DNA of 15,434 nt from CBFCZU01 sp965602635 (GTDB lineage Bacteria; Planctomycetota; Phycisphaerae; SM23-33), in NCBI GenBank assembly GCA_965602635.1, contig CBFCZU010000087.1, positions 1-15,434 of the forward strand, in the 5' to 3' direction. The notes below the pieces were generated by a model, which saw only the letters and a list, made by a program, of their open reading frames with translations, made no database searches and had not been told where the DNA came from. Positions within the stretch are counted from its first letter, which is position 1; each line of letters starts with the position of its first letter. Shown here one piece after another: positions 5,977 to 14,258 of this stretch. The position numbers and the translations under genes are program-made.

Positions 5977-7158
5977 ATGAGAGTCCTGGTCATCTGGGGT
6001 GAAAGCCTGGCCAAGCCTGGCGGCGGGACGGTTCACTGCCTGGGCCTGTGCGGCGGGCTTGTCGCCGGCGGGCATCGGGTCACGATCATCGCCCCCCGCT
6101 ACGGGCGGCAGGAGCTCGACTGCGGCGGCCTGGACGTCCGCCCCGTGGACCTGCCCCGGCGGAGCATACTGAGCTTCCTGTGCTTCCAGGCCATCTCCGT
6201 GCTGCTGCTGCCGCTGTGGCTGATCCGCTACCGGCCCTCGGTCGTGTATGTTCGGACCTGCTTCCTTCAGGGGATCATGGCCCTGATCTGCCGGGCGGCG
6301 GGCGTGCCGCTCGTCGGCGAGGTGGACAGCATGGTCGATCAGGAAATCCTCATGCGGGGCGAGCCGGCCTGGGCGGCGAGTCTGGCCAGGGGGCTCGACC
6401 GCGTCAACAACCGCCTCACCAGTGCGCTAGTCTGCGTCAGCCGGGGCCTGCGCATTGAACAGATCCGCCGCGGCGCCCACCCCGACTCCACGATCACAGT
6501 GCACAACGGTGCCAGGACGGACCTGATGCGCCCAGTGGATCGCCTGGCCGCCCGCGATAGGTTCGGCCTACCGAAGGAGGCCTTCATCGTAGGCTTCGCA
6601 GGAAGCTTCGCTCCGTGGCAAGGGCTGGACTTCCTTCTGGATGCTGCCGGGAGAATCCCCGGCTCGCTCCGCCCCAGGCTGAAGCTGGCGCTGATGGGCG
6701 GCGGCATTGCCGCGGATGACCTCCGCCGCGGCATTGAAGACCGCGGGCTGAAGGACATGTTCATCCTGCTGGACGAGGGCCCGCCCCAACGCGTTGCGGG
6801 CTTCCTGGACGCCTGCGACGCGGGCGTAATCCCCATCCATGATCCCCGGAAGCTGGGGTACTGCTCGCCGCTGAAGTTCTGGGACGCTATTAGTGTCGGC
6901 CTGCCCGTCTTGGTGGCCCGGGGGTCAGAGATCGACGAGGTCTTGCGGGATCTTTCCTTGCCGGGAACCTTCGACCCGGCCGATCCCCAAAGCCTGGCAG
7001 AGGCCCTGATGGATCTGGTCGAGAACGCCGACCAACTTCGCTCCCGCCGGCTGGAGGTCCATGAGCTTGTCAAGGAGCGGTACGACTGGAGGCGCGTCGC
7101 CGAGCGGACCGTCGAGCTGTTCGACCATCTGCGGCGCGGGCGGAGGCCGCCGAAATGA
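5977..7158 (+). CDS. GT4-family glycosyltransferase
   Basis: This 393-residue GT-B-fold enzyme starts with a Rossmann-like strand and glycine loop, MRVLVIWGESLAKPGGGTVH (1-20). The C-terminal half contains GFAGSFAPWQGLDFLLDA (206-223), typical of GT4 donor-site entry, and GYCSPLKFWDAISVGLPVLV (294-313). In the usual SPLKxxE motif the glutamate is replaced here by Asp303. A hydrophobic patch at 64-83 probably helps membrane attachment. The frame is open from 5875, but ATG 5977 gives the proper N-terminus and has AGAGG (5965-5969) 7 nt upstream. The gene overlaps the next one by 4 nt (ATGA at 7155-7158), which implies translational coupling. Donor sugar and linkage cannot be read from the sequence. 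Confidence 0.87.
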   Translation: MRVLVIWGESLAKPGGGTVHCLGLCGGLVAGGHRVTIIAPRYGRQELDCGGLDVRPVDLPRRSILSFLCFQAISVLLLPLWLIRYRPSVVYVRTCFLQGIMALICRAAGVPLVGEVDSMVDQEILMRGEPAWAASLARGLDRVNNRLTSALVCVSRGLRIEQIRRGAHPDSTITVHNGARTDLMRPVDRLAARDRFGLPKEAFIVGFAGSFAPWQGLDFLLDAAGRIPGSLRPRLKLALMGGGIAADDLRRGIEDRGLKDMFILLDEGPPQRVAGFLDACDAGVIPIHDPRKLGYCSPLKFWDAISVGLPVLVARGSEIDEVLRDLSLPGTFDPADPQSLAEALMDLVENADQLRSRRLEVHELVKERYDWRRVAERTVELFDHLRRGRRPPK

Positions 7159-8315
7159 CGGAGCCCCTTCGGGTCTTGCAGATTGCCAACCAAGCCGGTC
7201 CGCTCCGGCTGTTCATGCTTCCCGTCTGCCAAGCGATGCGCGATGCGGGGGCCGAGCTGGAACTGGCGTGCATGCGCGGCGGCCCTAACTACGTGTCGCT
7301 GGAAAAGGCCGGCTTCCCGCTGCACGGCCTGTCGCCCGGGTCCTGGCTGCACCCGTTGACTTGGCTGCGTGCCTACCGCCAGGTCCGGTCTCTGCTTCGG
7401 CGCCGCCGCTATGACCTGGTGGTGGCGCACACGCCGGCCATGAGTTGGATAGCGCGCCTGGCCGCCACCGGGTGTACTGGTGCAGTAGTATATATGGCCC
7501 ATGGGTTGCCTTTCGCCCCGCGCCAGAACCGGCTGAAGTACATCTTGCTGCGAGGCATCGAGCAGCGCGTCGCTCGACATACTGACGCGGTCATTGTGAT
7601 GAACCGGGACGATGCCGAAGCATGCGAGCGGTTCCGACTGGTCCGGCCGGGGGGCAGATGGTTCCATGTGCCCGGGGTGGGTCTCGACGTGGACCTGTGG
7701 GGCAAGCCACCCGACCAGGACCGTCGCCGGGAGCTGGACAGGGAGCTGGGCCTGAGCGAGCAGCGTCCCCTTATTCTCTACCTTGGCCGGTTCATTGCCG
7801 ACAAACGGCCTGGGGACGTGCTCGAGCTGGCGCGACGCACCGGGCCGACGGCTGACTTCATCCTGGCCGGTGAGGGTCCGTTGTGGAAGCGCATCCGCCG
7901 GCAGGCCGCCCAGGTGGGCAGGAACGTGCGCGTCCTCGGGTGGACCGAATGCATCGGCCCGCTAATGCACCGCTGTACGTTGGCCGTCTTTCCCAGTGTC
8001 TATCGCGAAGGGCTTCCGCGTTTCCTCCTGGAGGCACAAGCCGCAGGCAAGCCGGTAGTGGCCTACGACGTGCGCGGCAGCCGGGACGCCATCGACAGCG
8101 GCCGAACCGGGCTCCTTGTGCCGCCGGCCGACGTGGACGCGTTTTGCCAGGCGTCCCAGCGGCTGCTTGCCGACGAGGACCTTCGGCGTCGTTTGGGCCA
8201 GGCCGGGCGACGCTGGGTGCGGGGGAGGTTCTCTCTGACCGCCTCGGTGAAGGCGCAGCTCTCGGCCCTCGCCGTGGTCCTGGCGGAGAAGGGCATTCAC
8301 GCGCCGTGGTCTTGA
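7155..8315 (+). CDS. GT4-family glycosyltransferase (second of a coupled pair)
   Basis: This 386-residue enzyme has the N-terminal block VVYMAHGLPFAPRQN (111-125) followed by IEQRVARHTDAVIVMNRDD (135-153), a pattern seen in capsule and exopolysaccharide GT4 enzymes. The donor domain shows YLGRFIADKRP (209-219, Lys217) and a complete E-x7-E motif, Glu285 and Glu293 in YREGLPRFLLEAQAAGKP. It is cytosolic or peripheral to the membrane. Its ATG overlaps the stop of the preceding GT4 gene, and GGAGG (7142-7146) lies 8 nt upstream, so the two are probably made in matched amounts and act on consecutive sugars. The gene ends next to the convergent metallophosphoesterase gene, with 133 bp between the stops. 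Confidence 0.9.
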   Translation: MTEPLRVLQIANQAGPLRLFMLPVCQAMRDAGAELELACMRGGPNYVSLEKAGFPLHGLSPGSWLHPLTWLRAYRQVRSLLRRRRYDLVVAHTPAMSWIARLAATGCTGAVVYMAHGLPFAPRQNRLKYILLRGIEQRVARHTDAVIVMNRDDAEACERFRLVRPGGRWFHVPGVGLDVDLWGKPPDQDRRRELDRELGLSEQRPLILYLGRFIADKRPGDVLELARRTGPTADFILAGEGPLWKRIRRQAAQVGRNVRVLGWTECIGPLMHRCTLAVFPSVYREGLPRFLLEAQAAGKPVVAYDVRGSRDAIDSGRTGLLVPPADVDAFCQASQRLLADEDLRRRLGQAGRRWVRGRFSLTASVKAQLSALAVVLAEKGIHAPWS

Positions 8316-8448
8316 CCGCTTCCGGCCCCGCCGCGACTATGATCTTGCCCGGAGGAGGGGATGCCGCGACCGGATGACCCGCGGCCGCTCTGCTGCCGTC
8401 GTGGAACGACCAAGCGCCTCCGGCACGGTGAAGTATCGCTCCGGCAGG

Positions 8449-9282
8449 TCAGGTCGAAAGCCGCGCCACCGTCTCGCCGGCCTGATAGCCGCGCGGGCCT
8501 TCCCGGATGCGCTGGACGACCACCTGCTCCCCCTGAAGGCGGGCAGTCAGGGCCCGGCCGGGGCCAGTGATGCTGCCGGTGTTGACCAGGACTCTGCCCG
8601 GCAGGTTCCAGATTCCCGCGCGATGGGTGTGGCCGATGATAATGACCTTGGCCTCCGGCGCGTATTTCTCGAAGAACCGCCTCGCCAGCTGGGGGGCTTG
8701 ACGCCACGCCCACAGCGCTGCCCACAGCCGCCGCGGCGCGCTCCTCATATAGAGGATCCTATCCACCACCCTGATCGCCAATGGGCGGCTCCTTCGCGAG
8801 GGGTCGTGCACTTTGATGAGGCTGAGGGCCACCGCTTCCAGTTGCCCGCCCAGCGTGTCCCGGCGCCAGGCCGGCATCGTTTCCAGGGCCGACGCCCTGG
8901 CAGTAATGATCCGGGGGGCGACGTCTCGCCAGGGGCAAACCCCTGGAAAGATCGCCTCGCCGTGAGTTATCAGGACCTTCCCCCCCGCCAGTGGGACGTA
9001 TCTCTGGCCGGGCAGGTCGAAATCGCAGTTCCCTGCCAGGAAGACGGCCCGGACGCCGTCCTCGGCGCAGCGTCGCGAAAGGTGCTCCAGCACCTGCTGA
9101 TTCGCGGCCCTGTCGTCCGTGCGCCCGACGGTGATCGTGTCTCCGTTGAAGACCATCGTCCTGGCCGCGCGCCACAACGGGCGCAGCCGGTCAAGTCGTT
9201 TCCGCCAGCGAGCCGACCAGGTTGCATGCAGGTCGCTGATGACGACGACGGGGTCTTCGCAGGTTGTAGTGGGAAGGTCCAT
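8449..9282 (-). CDS. LpxH-like calcineurin-type metallophosphoesterase
   Basis: This 277-residue protein carries the whole two-metal phosphoesterase motif set: SDLH (Asp17, His19), NGDT (Asp48), GNCDFD (Asn85), ITHGEA (His107) and GHTH (His218, His220). The GNxDF form and overall order resemble LpxH, the UDP-2,3-diacylglucosamine diphosphatase of lipid A synthesis, but it is somewhat longer than E. coli LpxH and the assignment is not certain. Other members cleave phosphodiesters or pyrophosphates of unrelated substrates. The frame stays open to 9459, but the residues ahead of position 9282 are Arg/Pro-rich and unlike the family, so the ATG at 9282 is preferred. It is the only leftward gene in the right-hand two thirds of the window and is transcribed apart from its neighbours. 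A Wzx/LPS-linked role would suit the context. Confidence 0.82.
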   Translation of the reverse strand: MDLPTTTCEDPVVVISDLHATWSARWRKRLDRLRPLWRAARTMVFNGDTITVGRTDDRAANQQVLEHLSRRCAEDGVRAVFLAGNCDFDLPGQRYVPLAGGKVLITHGEAIFPGVCPWRDVAPRIITARASALETMPAWRRDTLGGQLEAVALSLIKVHDPSRRSRPLAIRVVDRILYMRSAPRRLWAALWAWRQAPQLARRFFEKYAPEAKVIIIGHTHRAGIWNLPGRVLVNTGSITGPGRALTARLQGEQVVVQRIREGPRGYQAGETVARLST

Positions 9283-9476
9283 TATGCGAGCCCTGGCGGT
9301 CGCGCGGGAAGTGGTGCGCGCCTGTGGCGGCACCGGTCCCGGCCGCGAGAGCACGGGCTGGTCGGATGGTACCCCGGTCCGCCGGCCGCGCCAAGGCATC
9401 CTCATTCTGCCCATCCGCAGACCGAAGAGGAGTACGTCGGTCGCCGCTCCGGGCAGCAAGGGCCGCGCGGCCGTGC

Positions 9477-9481
9477 GGGAG
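9477..9481 (+). promoter_or_regulatory. Ribosome binding site that sets the Asp-box protein start
   Basis: GGGAG lies 5 nt ahead of ATG 9487. The next in-frame ATG (9523) has no such site, and the frame is open back to 8374 only because it runs antisense to the phosphoesterase gene. The site therefore favours 9487. Confidence 0.6.
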
Positions 9482-9486
9482 CTGGC

Positions 9487-10800
9487 ATGGACTTACCCGG
9501 CGCAATTGCCGATGATAGCGGCATGAGTGGTGGCGGCTCGAAGAAGAGCAGGAAGTTGGGGGCGCTGGGGCGGGCCCTGGGCGACGCCTTTACTGGTGGG
9601 CTTGTCCGCGACCTGCGAGGCGCCCGCTCCATCGCCCTGCGGCCCCACAAGCTGCCGGCAGGCGCCGACTGCCTGCTGGCGCCGGACCTGGTGTGCCAGC
9701 ACGTCGCCCCCGACGGCACCGTCCAGGCCACCCGAGGCTATCACCTCTATGAGCTGCGCCCCGGCTCGATGAGATTCGTCCGCAAGTGTCACCTGCCGTG
9801 CCAGTTTGGGAAGGCCTGGATGGGGCATTTCTCGGCTGCCAGAAGACACATCCACCGCAGCGACATTGTCGATATGTTCGCGTTGCGGTCGGGGGAGCTG
9901 TTGGTATCGGCCGGCGGATCCCTGTATCGCGGCCGGCCAGGGGAAGGCAACTTCCAGCGCGTCTTCAAGTTCCGCGTTTGGGGCGCCGGCATGGGAAGGG
10001 GGATCCGCTCGCCAGGACTGGCCGAGCTGGACAGCGGCCGGATCCTCTTCGGCGAATACGCAGCCAACCAGGACATCGGACCGGTCCACGTGTACGCTAG
10101 CGGCGACGGCGGCGGGAGTTGGGAGCTTGTCCACGATTTTCCCGACGGCAGCATTCGTCACGTGCACGCCATCCAACAGGATCCTTTCACCGGCGCCGTG
10201 TGGATTTGCACCGGCGACGCCGGCGAGCATTCGTTCATTGCCTATTCCGAGGACGAGGGCAAGACGTTCCACCGGATCGGCGGGGGCAGCCAGCTCTGGC
10301 GTGCGGGGAAAGTGTACTTCACCGAAGATTACTTGTATTGGGGTGCGGACACGAACCTGCCGGAGGACCGATACATCGTTCGCTGGTCCCGGAAGACTGG
10401 CGAGGTTGAAAGACTTGCCGAGGTAGGCGGGCCGGTGCTGAGCGGTACCCGACTCGCGAAGGGGACATGGGTACTCGCCACGGACCGCGAGGGGACGTCC
10501 GGGCTGCACTGGTTCTACGGGCCGGACCGGTGTAACACACCCACCGAGTGGGACGAAATTCCCAGCTTGTGGGTCAGCCCGAGCGGCCGGCGCTGGAAGC
10601 GACTAGAGCTGACGCGCTGGCTGGAGGAGGCCCACCCGTGGTTCGGCGTGCCGCAGATCGCTACGGGCGACGGCGCCCCGTATCTTGTCTTCACCTGCCT
10701 GAACATGGAGCGGTACGACAGCAACCTCATAATCATCCGGGAGGAAGAGCTGCGGCGCTGGTTCGATGTGCCCGGGCCTGACGCGGACCCGGGGCGATAG
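9487..10800 (+). CDS. Asp-box (BNR/sialidase-like) predicted beta-propeller protein
   Basis: This 437-residue protein has no family name I can give. Two clear Asp-box motifs (SxDxGxTW type) are present: SGDGGGSW (205-212) and SEDEGKTF (254-261). A degenerate third may be SPSGRRW (364-370). Asp-boxes sit on turns of beta-propeller blades in sialidases and other glycan-acting or non-enzymatic proteins. Repeated short hydrophobic strands through residues 60-420 fit a propeller. No signal peptide or transmembrane segment is visible, so it appears cytosolic; residues 1-40 are basic and Ser/Gly-rich. No arginine triad could be assigned, so sialidase activity should not be assumed. The gene starts 204 bp from the divergent phosphoesterase gene and is followed by a 413-bp gap. 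Its position among glycan-assembly genes suggests glycan binding or trimming, which is inference. Confidence 0.72.
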   Translation: MDLPGAIADDSGMSGGGSKKSRKLGALGRALGDAFTGGLVRDLRGARSIALRPHKLPAGADCLLAPDLVCQHVAPDGTVQATRGYHLYELRPGSMRFVRKCHLPCQFGKAWMGHFSAARRHIHRSDIVDMFALRSGELLVSAGGSLYRGRPGEGNFQRVFKFRVWGAGMGRGIRSPGLAELDSGRILFGEYAANQDIGPVHVYASGDGGGSWELVHDFPDGSIRHVHAIQQDPFTGAVWICTGDAGEHSFIAYSEDEGKTFHRIGGGSQLWRAGKVYFTEDYLYWGADTNLPEDRYIVRWSRKTGEVERLAEVGGPVLSGTRLAKGTWVLATDREGTSGLHWFYGPDRCNTPTEWDEIPSLWVSPSGRRWKRLELTRWLEEAHPWFGVPQIATGDGAPYLVFTCLNMERYDSNLIIIREEELRRWFDVPGPDADPGR

Positions 10801-11213
10801 GGATCCGGTGCAGGCTGTAGCTGCGGGCCTTCCACGACGCCTGGGTCGTAAACGGTTTTGACTGTCGTTGCCCCCCTCAAGTCGAAAGGCTCAAGACGAC
10901 CTCGCCGGGGAGAACCCGACCTCCCGCACAGCCGTATGGAACCTTGCAGCTTCCTTTGATTCCTGCCGATACTACATCACGTCGGCAGGGCCAAGCGGTC
11001 CTGTAGCTGGTTGCCGACCCCCATCGGTCAGGATGGTCGTGCCTCAGAGAAGACCATAGGATAGGATGAGTCCGGCCTCTGGCGCGCCCGCAGGAGCCCG
11101 ATTTCGCTCCGGGGCATGCCGGGCACAACGGGGCCTGACGCGGCCCACTGCGACCCCCCGGCGTCGCGATTGGCGTGGCGAGCACCCCGTCAAGCGGCGC
11201 GGGGAACCCAAGG
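10801..11213. other. Gene-free 413-bp stretch before the flippase
   Basis: No convincing gene was found on either strand; the open frames here have biased Arg/Pro/Gly composition and no recognisable start signal. A weak hairpin, ACGAC...GTCGT (10834-10849), follows the Asp-box gene without a real T-tract. A 7-bp perfect inverted repeat, CTGCCGA (10963-10969) and TCGGCAG (10982-10988), encloses a 12-nt, AT-richer loop. TTGCAG (10944-10949) and GATACT (10968-10973), 18 nt apart, are a poor promoter match that overlaps this repeat. The stretch probably contains the flippase promoter and a long leader, but nothing is decisive. Confidence 0.4.
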
Positions 11214-12746
11214 ATGAAGGCTCAGGTCTCGACAACGCGGACGGGCGTCAACATCGCCTCGCAATGGGCCCTGCATCTGGCCATCGTCGGCGTGAATATG
11301 TTCCTCATCGCCTACGTGCTCGACAGGGTCGGCCCGGAGCACTACGGCGGCTGGGCCATCATCATCAGCATCGTCGGCTATATGCACCTGCTCGGGGCCG
11401 GGCTGTCGCAGGCCGTCCAGCACTTCACCGCCGCCGACCACACCCGGGGTGACGACCGCGGCATGTCGGCGCTCTTCAGCTCGGCGTGCATCGTATACGG
11501 CCTTGCGGCTCTGCTGGCGCTTCCCGGGAGCCTGGCGGTCGCGCGCTACTATGCGGCGATCTGGCCGAAGATCCCCACCCAGGCCGCCGCCGAGTGCTCC
11601 CAGGCTCTGCTCTGGGTCAGCGCCGCGATTGTCTTCTCGCTGCTGTGTATCCCCGCTCAGGGCGTGCTGCTGGGCCTGCAGCGACACTACCTGCGGAACC
11701 TGATCGAGCTCGTGGCGCTGATCGTCCGGGCGACGGTCGTCGTGGTCACCTTCCAATCCCTCGGCCCGTCTCTGGCGTACCTCGGGGCCGCCCTATGCGC
11801 GGGGGCGTGCTGTCGCTTCGTGCTGTACCTGCTGTCCCTCAGGATCGTCGCCCCCGGCTTGAGGCTGAACCTGTCTCTGGTGTCCAGGCAGGCGCTCAAG
11901 AGGCTTTTAGGGTTCGCCGGGCACTCCGCGGTCTGGTCCGTCTGCACCGTCCTCCTCCGGGACAGCGGCCCGCTCTTGGCCGCCTGGATGCTTGGACCTG
12001 CAGAGATCACGTACCTCTATGCCGGCACCCGGGTCGTGAGGGCCTTCAGCGGGCTGGTGGTCGGCGCCGGGGCTGTGTTCCTGCCTATCGTGAGTTCCCT
12101 CTACGCCACTGGCGAGAAGGCAAGGCTGGGTTCGGTGCTGGTTCGCGGCAGCAGGTTCGGGGCGCTGATCGGGCTCTCAGGCGGCGCGTGCCTGATCCTC
12201 TTCGGACCAGCCATCCTGTATCACTGGCTCGGTCCGGGGCAGGAAACGACCTTGGGGGTGCTGGTGGCGACCACCATCTGCCTGTTAGGGCATTGGTGCT
12301 TCGGCATGGCCACGATCATCCTGGTGGGCACCCGGGCGCTCAAGACGGTCACGGCCGTCCAGCTGACCCAACTCGTGGGGGGCATTGCCCTGGGCGTGGT
12401 CTTCTCCCTGGCGTGGGGCGTGACGGGACTGGCCGCGGGTCTGCTGCTGCCGCTGCTGCTAATCAGCCTGGCGGTGACGCCCGCCTGTGCCGTCCGCCGG
12501 GCCGAGACCGGATTGGCCAAGTTGTACCTCAAGGCGCTTTGGGCGCCGGCGGTCGTCGCCGGGGCGGTCGGACTGGCCGCCTGGGCCATGCAGCGGCTCT
12601 GGCCGCCGCAGCAGGTGTGGATTCTCGTCACGGAAGGTTTGCTGGCCATGGGCTTCTTCGGTATCTTGTCGATGCTGTTCGGGCTGGACCGCGCGACGCG
12701 GAAGCAGATCGCCCAGCGCCTGCGGGGTCGGTTCCGGGCAGCGTGA
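11214..12746 (+). CDS. Wzx-type polysaccharide flippase (MATE/PST superfamily)
   Basis: This 510-residue polytopic membrane protein would carry undecaprenyl-linked oligosaccharide across the inner membrane. About twelve to fourteen hydrophobic helices are spread over the whole length. The N-terminal helix pair with VLDRVGPEHYGGWAII (35-50) matches the GxxxYG-like turn of Wzx/RfbX proteins, and LLGFAGHSAVWSVC (231-244) begins the second half with charged residues (Arg249, Asp250) inside a hydrophobic stretch. Length is at the upper end for the family. ATG 11214 is preferred over 11175 because the homologous N-terminus begins there and GGGGAA (11201-11206) lies upstream. It is followed by a GT4 gene after 100 bp. 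No Wzy polymerase is visible nearby. Confidence 0.87.
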   Translation: MKAQVSTTRTGVNIASQWALHLAIVGVNMFLIAYVLDRVGPEHYGGWAIIISIVGYMHLLGAGLSQAVQHFTAADHTRGDDRGMSALFSSACIVYGLAALLALPGSLAVARYYAAIWPKIPTQAAAECSQALLWVSAAIVFSLLCIPAQGVLLGLQRHYLRNLIELVALIVRATVVVVTFQSLGPSLAYLGAALCAGACCRFVLYLLSLRIVAPGLRLNLSLVSRQALKRLLGFAGHSAVWSVCTVLLRDSGPLLAAWMLGPAEITYLYAGTRVVRAFSGLVVGAGAVFLPIVSSLYATGEKARLGSVLVRGSRFGALIGLSGGACLILFGPAILYHWLGPGQETTLGVLVATTICLLGHWCFGMATIILVGTRALKTVTAVQLTQLVGGIALGVVFSLAWGVTGLAAGLLLPLLLISLAVTPACAVRRAETGLAKLYLKALWAPAVVAGAVGLAAWAMQRLWPPQQVWILVTEGLLAMGFFGILSMLFGLDRATRKQIAQRLRGRFRAA

Positions 12747-12846
12747 GGTAGATGGCATTGAGCTGCGAGCCACCAGGCGCGGCCCCTCGCCGGGGGCGTC
12801 TCCCCCGTCACCAAAGCGACGCCTGAAAAAGGAGTTAGAAGGCCAA

Positions 12847-14199
12847 ATGCGTCATCCGAGGAAGCCGACGATAGTCTTTCTGACGGCGCAGTGGAGTAAC
12901 ATCGGCGACCGGATTCGTCGAGGCGAGCCGCCCGGCGGGGTGCCTTCCGTCTGGCAGATCTGGACAGAATGCCTGGCCAACGGCTTCGACGTGCACGTCT
13001 TCATGGTGATGGACCTGGAAGGTGATTGCCCCAAAGAGACGCTCGAGCTGGGCGGCGTTCGGTTCCACTGGATCGACAGACCCATTCGGCGCCTGACGGA
13101 CTGGCTTCGCTCAAAGCGGCTCCAGGGAATCCTCAAGATCGACTGGCCGATTCTACAGGCGCAAATGCTGTACCACATTTGGCGCTCCGGCCTCCGCCCC
13201 GACGTCGTCTACGCCGTCCGCGCGACTTACAGCATACCGGCTTGGTTGTGGTGCCGCCTCGCGGGCGCTCGGTTGGTTCTCCGGCAGTATGGAACGTGGT
13301 TGTACTACCGCTGGTTCCAGCAACCAAGCTGGGCCGAACGGCTGCGGTTCATCTTCTCCATCCTGCCCTTCAAGATCCCCTGCGACCTGCACATCATGAC
13401 GAACGACGGAACCAGCGGGGACAAGGTAGCCCGCTGGCTCGGCTTTCCGATGAAGCGGTTCCGCTTCTGGCTGAACGGGGTGGACAAGTCCATGAGAATG
13501 GATGGTTTTGACGCGCCCGCATTCAAGCAGCAGCATGGGATGCCGCCCGACGCGCCCATGCTCATGACGCTTGGGCGCCTGGCCTACTGGAAGCGCCTGG
13601 ACCGCGTCCTGGACGCCATGCCCGCCGTCCTTCGCGAATTCCCGAATGTCCGTCTCTTCATTCTCGGCGACGGGCCTCTCCGGCCCGAGCTGGAGGCCCA
13701 GGCCGGTCGGCTGGGGGTGACCGAATCGGTCACTTTCGTCGGAGCGGTAGGACATGACCAAATCGCTGACTATCTGAACGCGACGGACGTGTACGTGCAG
13801 GCCCACGATCTGACGAACCTGTGCAACACGCTGATCGAGGCGCTGGCGGCCGGGTGCTGTATTGTGACTCGAGACGTGGGTTCGACCACTGAGGTCGTCA
13901 CCGACGGGCAGAACGCAGTGATCCTTAGGCCGGGCGAGGCCGATGATCTCGCCCTCGCCACCATTCGGTTGCTCAAGGATCCAGACGAGCGGCAACGGTT
14001 GAGAGAGGCCGCCCATGAGCATGCGATGAGGACGTTCCAGACATGGGACGAGCGCATGCAGATGGAGGTCCGCGAAATCAGCCGCCTCGTCCGCCGGAGC
14101 CGCCGCGGGCACGGCACGGGAGAGGGGCAAGGCCAAGGCTCCCCGCCGTCCGTGGCTGCGGGGGCCGCAACCGGACCGTCGGGATCGGGCGACGGGTAA
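12847..14199 (+). CDS. GT4-family glycosyltransferase with a variant E-x7-E motif and Gly-rich tail
   Basis: This 450-residue GT-B enzyme has the donor-site block MTLGRLAYWKRLDRVLDAM (240-258, Lys249), FILGDGPLRPELE (271-283) and a C-terminal motif DLTNLCNTLIEALAAG (321-336). The second glutamate, Glu331, is kept, while the first position of E-x7-E is Thr323. The DLxNL form recurs in a subset of GT4 enzymes, so activity is still likely. Near the N-terminus, RGEPPGGVPSVWQIW (25-39) fits the acceptor side. Residues 421-450 form a Gly/Ser/Ala/Pro-rich tail unlike the catalytic domains. The start is preceded by AAGGAG (12829-12834) and a closer GAAGG (12838-12842). The gene follows the flippase by 100 bp and precedes the FkbM gene by 59 bp, so the three probably form one transcript. 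Confidence 0.88.
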   Translation: MRHPRKPTIVFLTAQWSNIGDRIRRGEPPGGVPSVWQIWTECLANGFDVHVFMVMDLEGDCPKETLELGGVRFHWIDRPIRRLTDWLRSKRLQGILKIDWPILQAQMLYHIWRSGLRPDVVYAVRATYSIPAWLWCRLAGARLVLRQYGTWLYYRWFQQPSWAERLRFIFSILPFKIPCDLHIMTNDGTSGDKVARWLGFPMKRFRFWLNGVDKSMRMDGFDAPAFKQQHGMPPDAPMLMTLGRLAYWKRLDRVLDAMPAVLREFPNVRLFILGDGPLRPELEAQAGRLGVTESVTFVGAVGHDQIADYLNATDVYVQAHDLTNLCNTLIEALAAGCCIVTRDVGSTTEVVTDGQNAVILRPGEADDLALATIRLLKDPDERQRLREAAHEHAMRTFQTWDERMQMEVREISRLVRRSRRGHGTGEGQGQGSPPSVAAGAATGPSGSGDG

Positions 14200-14258
14200 C
14201 GGCACGGTCGTTGCCCAACCGGGCGATTTGACGGCCAGAGGTCGCAGAGGGTGCCAGG

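Noticed and set aside
8361..8570. Small open frame of 69 codons after a strong ribosome-site-like sequence.
   Set aside because: Composition is Arg/Pro-rich and most of it overlaps the phosphoesterase gene in antisense; it is reported only as a signal to check, not as a gene.
8374..9486. An open frame continuous with the Asp-box gene, which would give an 808-residue protein.
   Set aside because: It runs antisense to the well-supported metallophosphoesterase gene, has Arg/Pro/Gly-rich low-information composition and no family motifs. The openness follows from high-GC codon bias, and a ribosome site favours the start at 9487.
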